Below, piece after piece: positions 49,301 to 58,300 of a DNA stretch of 64,000 bases (its first letter is position 1; each line of letters starts with the position of its first letter). The notes under the pieces were generated by a model. The model searched no databases. It saw only the letters and a list, made by a program, of their open reading frames with translations, and was not told the origin of the DNA. The DNA is from Bradyrhizobium sp. Ce-3 (lineage in GTDB: Bacteria; Pseudomonadota; Alphaproteobacteria; Rhizobiales; Xanthobacteraceae): NCBI RefSeq assembly GCF_022835695.1, contig NZ_BQUV01000003.1:496001-560000 (forward strand), in the 5' to 3' direction. Position numbers and translations under genes: made by a program.

Positions 49301-52300
49301 ATGCCGGTTCGAGCTCAAGCCACCCATCATTTCCGTGCGCGCGGTGAAACCGCCGTCGCGCTGCCGCGGCGGATGTCCCGCGGCGGGTTGATGGCCGGCA
49401 CGAGCCTCGTGACATTGTTGCTCGCGGCATATCCTGCGGGCGCGAGGCCGCTGACCGGCGCCTGGCCCGTCGCGGCGCCGCTTTACGCGGCCGATGCGGC
49501 AGCCGCTGCGGCCCAGCAGGCGGCCGCAGCGGCTGCCCAGAGCTCTGGTGCGTTGACGCGGGCCGCCCAAGCGATCCAGGCGTTGCAGGCGGCACAGGCG
49601 GCCGCGCGCGCTGCCGCACAGGCCACCGGCACCTCGCGGACCTTGCCGCAGCAGGTGGTGCCCAATGGTCTGGTGCCGGGCGGGCTCCAGGTCGCGCCAG
49701 GCGCTGTGCCTGGATCAAACCTTTGGTCTGGCGCCAATCTTCCGACTCAGGCGAGCGCCGACGGACGCACCAGCGTCGGCATCACCCAGACCGCGCCGCA
49801 GGCAATCCTGAACTGGCAGAGCTTCAATGTCGGCGCCCGGACCGACGTCGTCTTCAACCAGCAGGGCAACAGCAGCTGGGTCGCGCTCAATCGCGTGATC
49901 GGCAACGCCGGGCCGAGCCAGATTCTCGGGCATATCAAGGCTGACGGCCAAGTGCTGCTGATCAATCAGAGCGGCATCATTTTCGGCGGCGCCAGCCAGA
50001 TCAATGTCGGCTCGCTGGTGGCATCGACACTCAACATCACCGATCAGCAATTCAAGACCGGCCTGCTCAATCGCTCGCCGTTCGACAATTTCGGCAATCT
50101 GCTGGCCCCGATCCTCGCCAACGGCAGCGGTCCGACCGGCGACGTCACCGTCGAGGCCGGTGCGGTGATCGTGACGGCACCGCCCGCATCCGTCACCACC
50201 GGCGGCGGCAACGTGTTCCTGTTCGGCGCCAACGTGCAGAACAGCGGCAGCATCGTCACGCCGGGCGGCCAGGCCGCGCTTGTCGCCGGCACGTCGGTTT
50301 ATGTCACGACAAGCGGCAGCGCGAGCCAGCAGGGGCTGGTGTTCAACGTGCTCAATGGCGGCACGGTCAGCAACACCGGTCTGATCGCGGCGCCGACCGG
50401 AAGCATCACGCTGGTCGGCATGGATCTGCAGCAGTCCGGCGCGCTGGTGGCGACCACCTCGGTCAACCAAGCCGGCTCGATCCTGCTGTCGGCGCAGCAG
50501 GGACTGCAGGGAATGTACGGTTACGACAGTTCCTCGCATTACGCGGTGTCGACGCAGACCGGCACGGTGCGGCTCGCGCCCGGCAGCCTCACCGCGGTTC
50601 TCCCCGAGGAGGACGGTCTCACCGCGATGGACACCCAGCCCCAGGCCCAGTCGCGGATTACGGTCGAGGGCGGCTTCGTCAACGTGCAGCCGGGAGCTGC
50701 GATCGTCGCGCCGTCCGGACGCGTTGCGCTTCAGGCGTCGAGCCATGGAGACCAGCTTTATCTGCAGGACAATCCGGACGCCAAGATCAACGCGAATTCC
50801 AACCCCGACGGGGCGCGTGTGCTGGTCGACACCGGATCCCTGATCGACGTTTCAGGGTTGCAGGCAGTGCCGGTCGCGGCGTCGAGCGATGTGGTGCAGG
50901 TCAACGTGCGCGCCAACGAGCTGCGTGACTCGCCGTTGCAGCGCGGCGGCATCCTGACCAGCAAGAACGTGTGGGTCAACGTGCACGATCTCGACCCGGT
51001 GGCGCCGGATCGGGTCTACACCGCGGGCGGCCTGCTCGAGGTGTCGGGATGGCTCGGGCAGGTCGCGCGTCCCATCGACCAACGGTTGACGACGGGTGGT
51101 TCGGTGATCGCCTATTCCACGGGCGACGCCATCCTGCGGCCTGGTGCGTCGATCGATATTGCCGGCGGCTCGCTCGCGCATCAGGCCGGCTATCTGCCGG
51201 TCACCCGGCTGGTCGGCTCGGACGGCAGGATCTACAGCGTCAATCAGGCTCCCGCCGACCTGACCTACGTCTCGATCGGGGTCGGCTTCACGGTCAATCA
51301 CGCTCATTGGAACGTCACGGAATTCTACGCCAATCCGCTGGTCCCCACGCAGGTGTACCAACCGGCCTATCTTGAAGGACGCGCCGCCGGCTCACTGAGC
51401 GTGATTGCGAACGCGGCAGAGGTCGATGCCTCCGTTGTTGCGGCGACGATCAATGGACCCTATCAGCGGACCGCCAACACGATACCGGCCGGTGCCGCAT
51501 TCAGCATCGGGGCGTCCTCGAGCATCATGCCCAACAGCGTGGTCATCGCGCCGTCGGTCGCGCCGCCGGACATTTCCAGCGCGACCTCGCCGTTGCCGCC
51601 GTCCTGGCAGCAGACAGTCTATCTGTCGGCCGATCTGCTTGACCAGGCGAACTATGGCAGCATCACCATCAACGCCCGGGGCGGCGTGACCGATCCGGTG
51701 AGCAACGCCGTATCTCCCGCGATCAGCCTCGTGGGCGGCGCCAGGCTTCAGGTTGCCTCCGGCGGCTCGATCACCCTGAATTCAAGTGTGGCCTTGACTG
51801 GCGGGGGAATTTCGATCGACGGCCAATTGGTGGCACGCGCCGGCTCGGTCACCGTCAATGCCGCGCAGCAGGGAACTGTAGCCTTCACCGGCGACGTCGA
51901 GCTGCATCCGGGCAGCGTGATCGATACGCGCGGCCTTTGGGTAAACGATCGCACCGGCGGCAATGATACTCCGCCTGCGCTCTACAACGGCGGCAACGTC
52001 AAGCTCGCCGCCTATGGCAGCGTCCGGATCGACGACGGGGCGGTGATCGATGCGTCGAGCGGCGGCTGGATGCAGAGCACAGGCCGGATCAAGACCAGCA
52101 ACGGCCTGCCGGTCGGAACCGGCGGCAACATCACGCTGATCGCCGACGGTTTCGGCGCGACGCTGCACAATTCGACGACGCTCGCGCAGACCTACCCGGG
52201 CCGGGTCTATCTCGATGGTACGCTGCGATCCTACGGCTTCACCCTCGGCGGCACGCTCAGCATCGCCACGCCCGCGATCCAGATCGGGGGAGACGCCATC

Positions 52301-55300
52301 CTTCCGCTCCGCACGATCAACAGTATCAACGCCGACGGGACCAGCACCCTCACGCCGGTTGATCCCGCCAGCGTGATGCAGCTGTCGCCCGGCTTCTTTG
52401 CCAGCGGCGGCTTCAGCCAGTACGCGCTCTACAGCTACCAGAACCTGACGGTCGCGGGCGGCACCAATCTCGAGCTGCATGGAGTCAATCTGGTCCCCAA
52501 TGCGCAGGCCGTCCTGGCACCGACCGGCAGCGATGTCGCGAGCATCGCGACTGCACAGACGCTGCCCTCTTATCGGCAGCCGGCGCCCGTCAATCTGGTC
52601 CTGAGCGCGATCGACGCCTTCAACGGCAATCTCGATGTTCAGCGCGGCGCCGTGATCAATGCCGATCCCCAGGCGACGATCTCCCTGCACGCACGCCATC
52701 AGTTGACGGTCGACGGCACCATCAGCGCGCCCGCCGGAACCATCAATCTCGATTTGACCGGGACGACGGGAACCTGGGTCGCGGTCGGATCTCCGGTCGG
52801 CGTGCCGCCCAACAATGGGCCGTCCTATGCAGCCACGCAGACGCTGTGGATCGGCGCGGACGCAAGGTTGCTGGCGCCGGGCCTCGTGACATCGATGCTC
52901 GATGCGTCAGGGCGTCCGGTGAACACCGTGCTCGGCGGCGGACAGGTCAACATCAATCAGGATGCCCAGCCCTCGCTCTATTATCCCTATCTGGCCACCC
53001 AGCCTTATGGCGAGCAACCGCTCGGTGTCGTCGTGGCGCAGGCCGGGGCGATCATTGATGTGTCGGGGACGTCGGGAGCGGTACAGCAGGTCGCGGGTCG
53101 ATCCGGTCTGATCCAGACACAGATTGCGACTCCGGGCGGCGGCATCGCGATCCGGGCATCGCTCGGTCTGCTGTTCGACGCCACAATGAAGGGGCAGGGC
53201 GGCGGGGCCGGGGCTGCGGGCGGCAGCCTGACGATCGATCAGATGATCGGGAGCTATGTCGCCGACAGCTCCGGAGTCTCGCAGTTCGTACAGCCGGTGT
53301 TCCAGACCATCGTGAGCCAGGCTGCGCCGCTGATGACGACGGGCCTGTCGCAGGGCCAGGCGGTGCCGGGCGGCCTGCTCGGGGACCTCTTCATCGGCGC
53401 CGACCAGATCTCCAGCGGCGGCTTCGCGTCGGTGTCTCTCGGCGCCGTCGATGCCCTGGTGTTCAACGGCAACGTCAACCTCACCGCGGCGCGCAGCCTG
53501 ACCATCAACGCCAGCAACATCAGTGCGACGCCGGGCGCGAGCGTCCGGCTCAGCGCGCCCTACGTCGATATCGGCGGCGGTCAGCGCAACATCAATGAAT
53601 ATACCAGCAGCAGCTACGTTCCTCTCGGCAGCTACAGCGCAGTGCCGGTGGCCGGTACGGCGCATCTCGAGGTCAATGCCGACCTGATCGACATCGAGGG
53701 CACGCTGCGCAGCGGTGCGAGCTACAGCTACGTCACGAGCTTCCTCGACTTCAGCACTCCGGTTCGGCAGACGGTGTCGCTGCCCGGCTTCGCCGGCATG
53801 GCATTCAACAGCCTGGGTGACATCCGCCTGGTTCCGGTCTCGAGAAATTCGCCCTCCTACGCCACCAAGCCGACGACGATGACGACCGCCGGCGACCTGA
53901 TGTTCACGGGGACGGAGATCTACCCGATCAGCACCGGCCCGGTCAGCAATGCATACACCAGCATCGCGAGTGGTCTGTTCGTGATCCAGGCGACAGGGCC
54001 GAACAGCGTGGTCAGCTTTGCCAGCAACGGCCAGGCGCCCTACGTGCCGCTGTCAGCGGGCGGAGCGGTACAGATCGTTGCGCCGACCATCAATCAGGGC
54101 GGCGTCCTCGTGGCGCCGCTCGGCCAGATCACCTTCGGCGATCCGAATGACCCTGCGAGCACACGCGCGATCAACCTGCTGCCGGGAAGCATCACGTCGA
54201 TGTCGGCGGGCGGCATGCTGATCCCATATGGCGCGCCGCTCGGCAACACCGACTGGATCTACGGCTACGACAACAGCGGCACGCCGAACACGATCAGCGC
54301 GCCACCCGCCAAGACGATCTCGTTCTACGGCAAGGCGTTGACGGTCGCGGGAGCAACCGGCGGGGCGGCCACCGCGCGCATCGACGAGTCCGGCGGCGGC
54401 GATCTCTACGGCGCGCAGTTCGTCAGCGGCGCCGGCGGGTCGGTCGACACGCTCGACGGTATCAAGACGTTCGCGATCCTGCCGAGCCTCGGCAACCGCT
54501 ATGCGCCGCGCGACCCGCAGATGCAGCTCAGCGATCCGACGCAGGCGGCATCCGCGCCGGTTGCGTTGCAGGTCGGTCAGCAGGTCACGCTGAGCGGAAT
54601 TCCGGGGCTGCCCGCGGGCACCTACACCTTGCTGCCCGGGCACTATGCGTTGCTGCCCGGCGCTTACAAGATCACCGTCGCGGCGAGCCAGACCACCGCC
54701 ACCGGACTCTCGAATTTGGCGCAGCGTGACGGCTCCTACCGTGTGCTCGGCTACGGCGAGGTCGCCAATACCGGCTTCCACGATGCGCTTCCCTCGGTCT
54801 TCATCGTCACGCCCGGAGCGGTAGTCCGCCGGCAGTCGCAGTATGCCGAGACCACGGCCAATCAGTTCTACGCGTCCAAGGCGGCGGCAAGCGGCATCGC
54901 GGCGCCCTATCTGCCGCTCGACGCGGGACAGCTCGTCATCAATGCGACCGACAGCCTCTCGTTGCCGGTCACCGGCGGGTTCGGCGACTTCACGGCTCCG
55001 GCGGGCGGCCGGGGTGGACAGGCCGACATCGTGGCTTCGAATCTCGAGATCCTTGCGCCGGGGGGCGCCGCAGCGCCGGGCATGACGGGGTTGCAGGCCA
55101 GTGCGATCGACAGCATCGGCGCGCAGAGCATTCTGATCGGCGGCACGCGCAACCTGAACGGCAACGTGCTGACCATCACGCCGGCGGCGCAGCAGCTCCG
55201 GATCGATAGTGGGGCGGTGCTGACCGCGCCCGAAATCATGCTGACGGCGAGCAGCGCGATCACGATCGGCGGCGATGCGCAGATCGACACGACGTCGTTC

Positions 55301-58300
55301 GGCGCGATCTCCACCCTGTTCCCGAACGATCCGAAGACCGGCAAGACTCTCGGATCGATTGCGCTGGCGCGCGTCGGCGGAGGTGGAGCGGGCGCATTCG
55401 TGCTGGCGTCCAATGCGCCGGTGCTGCCGGTCACGTTGCCGGCAGGAAACGGTGGCGCGAGCAAACTGAATATCGGCGCAGGCGCGCAAATCTTTGGCGG
55501 CAGCGTGCTTGCGCTGAGCGCCTCGGACAGGATCACCATGGATGCGTCCGCCCGCCTTGCGGCGCCGACCGTCATGGTCAGCGTGCCGGTGATCAATTTC
55601 GGCACCGGAGGCACGTCGGGCTTCAACCTGAGCGCCGGCCTGCTCGCGCAATTGTCCGAAGGCGATCCGCTGCGTCATCTGCCGGCGACCGGCACGCTGA
55701 TGTTGTCGGCGTCCTCGGCGATCAACGTCTACGGCTCGGTCGATCTCGGCAATCTGGATACGGCGACCGGTCAGCCCCTGCTCGCCGGACTGACGTTGAG
55801 CGCGCCCGTGATCAACGGGTTCGGCACCGCCACGGACCGTGTCAGGCTCCGCGCCGACGCGATCACGCTGAACGGCGGCGCAACGGGTGCAGCTTCGACG
55901 GGCAGCGGGCAAGGCGCCTTCGAGATCGATGCGACGCAGCTGACGCTGGGCGGCGGCGGCAATCTTGCCTTCGGTGGCTTCGGCACCGTGACGCTGGCGG
56001 CCTCCGAACAGGTCATCGGCGGTGTCGCCTATGCGGGCCCGATCTTCGCGGGCACCATGCAACACATCGGCACGGTGGCCTACGCTCCCGGCCAGGTGAT
56101 GCCGGGCACCTTCAGCGTCAGCGGCGATCTGACGATCGCGGCGCCGCTGGTGACGGCGCAGGCCGGTGCGGTGACGCAGCTCGTCGCCGATGCCGGTACG
56201 GTGCGCTTCGCCGCGCTGCCCGCCGGCGCCGTCCAGCCGGCCGTCAACTCCAACGGCGCGACGCTCTCGGTCTCGGCGCGGGGCATCGTCCAGGGCACCA
56301 CCATCGACCTGCCGTCCGGCGCGATCACCTTCACCGCGCAGAACGGCATCACGCTGCAGGCCGGGTCGGTCACCAATGTCGCCGGCGCGGTCACGCCGTT
56401 CTTCGATGTGGTGCGAATTGCGCCGGCCGGCAGCGTGACGCTGCAGACCGTGAGCGGCGATGTCGCGGTTGCTTCCGGGGCGATGGTCGATTTGCGCGGC
56501 GGCCGGCTCGGCTCGGTGACGCTGTCGAGACTCGATGTCGTGGATTCCGACCAGGGCGGCAACGCAGGAACGCTCACCATCGTCGCGCCGAACGGGACCG
56601 CGCGTCTCGACGGGCAGCTGCTGGCGGACGCCGATCCGCGCTATACCGGCGGCACGGCGGTCCTCGCGCTCAAGTCGGGCGACGCCGGCGCGCTGCTCGG
56701 CAGCATCGCAGGTTTCTCGGGCGAGCAGGCGCTGACGCTGGCGACCGGTGACATCAATGTCGGCAACCTCACCGCGCGTCATGTCGAGCTGACCGCGAGC
56801 AGCGGCAGCATCACCGTCACCGGCCTGATCGATGCCAGCGGCGGCAGCGATGCGACCATCCGCCTGATCGCCGGCAACAATCTGGAGCTGGGCGCGCAGG
56901 CGGTGCTCAATGCCGGCACCGCGGTCGCCAAGGGCGGCGCGGTGTTCCTCGGCCTCGCTGGCGACAGCACCGGCATGCTGACGCTCGACGCCGGCTCCAC
57001 GATCAATGTCGCGGGAAGCGGTCCGCAAATCGTAAACGATGGTGGCGTCACCACCAACAATGGCGGTCAGGTCTGGCTGCGGGCGCCGCGGACGGCAAAC
57101 GGTGTGCGCATCGGCAACAACGGGGTCCAGGTCACCGGCGCGCGCGAGATCGTTGTCGAGGCGGTCAAGACCTATGACGTCAGCGGCACGCCCTATGTCG
57201 ACGCGAACCTGGCGGCGGCCGATGCCGATGCTCAGGCGTATGTCGCTGCGGCCGCGATCAAGACGGGCATCGGCACGCTGACCGGAAACTCCGTCACCGC
57301 CTTCCACCTGATGCCCGGCATCGAGCTGCGCAGCAGCGGCGATCTCCAGCTGCTGCAAAACCCGTCCCCCACCAATTCCGGAATCGATCTGCACACCTAC
57401 CGCTACAATGGCGAGCCGATGGTGCTGACGCTCCGCGCGGCCGGCAACCTGCTGATCAACGGCAGCATCAGCGACGGTTTCGCCGCGCCGGTGAGTTCGC
57501 CGGACGGCAGCATCTTCGCGATCGCGGCACCGCTGCCGGCGGGCTCCGGATCAGCGACGCTGCGGCTTGTCGCGGGCGCGGATCTCGCCGGTGCCGATCC
57601 GCTGGCGGTGGTGCCGGCCGTGCTGCGTCCCGCGGCCACGGCGGCTAATCCCGAGCCGGGCTCGATCGTGTTCGCGGCGCCCTATCTGATTGACTCAAAC
57701 GTCAATGACAGCGGCGTCGTCGTCCAGATTCCGAGCGTGCTCCGCACCGGCACGCGCGATATCGAGCTTGCTGCGGCCGGCAACATCGACATCCAGACCG
57801 CGTTCGGCATTTATACCGCGGGCGAGCCGGTAACGCCGAATTTCACGGCGGGACAGCGCGCTCTGATCATGTCTGCCTACACGTACACCTACGACAACTA
57901 TCTCGGATATACGTTCGATGCGGACTTTAATCTGAAGGCGTACGACTCGCTGTATCCCCTCGCATTCAACGCCAGCTATGCGAGCGGCGGCGGCAATCTC
58001 ACGGTCAAGGCGCATGGCAGCCTGATCGGCGCCGATACGAGCAATAATGGTGTGAAGAGCTATGCGGCCTCCGAGCTCGACACCTTCTGGCTCTGGACCG
58101 AACCGACGGCCGTCAGTCCGACCTGGTTCGTCAATTTCGGCACCTACTACCAACCCTATCTCGATTTCGCGACCGACTCATTTCCATCGGTGGCCGCGTT
58201 CAAGGGGCTCGGTGCGTTGGGAGGCGGCAACGTCCGGGTCGCGGTCGATGGTGATCTGAAGGCCGTCGACATCAGCGTGCCCACGACCGGCGGATTGACC

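Noticed and set aside
54053-57394. 1,113-codon open frame on the minus strand inside the exoprotein gene
   Set aside because: Composition is extremely rich in Arg, Asp and Ala with no domain, and it lies fully inside a well-supported gene; typical shadow frame of high-GC DNA.
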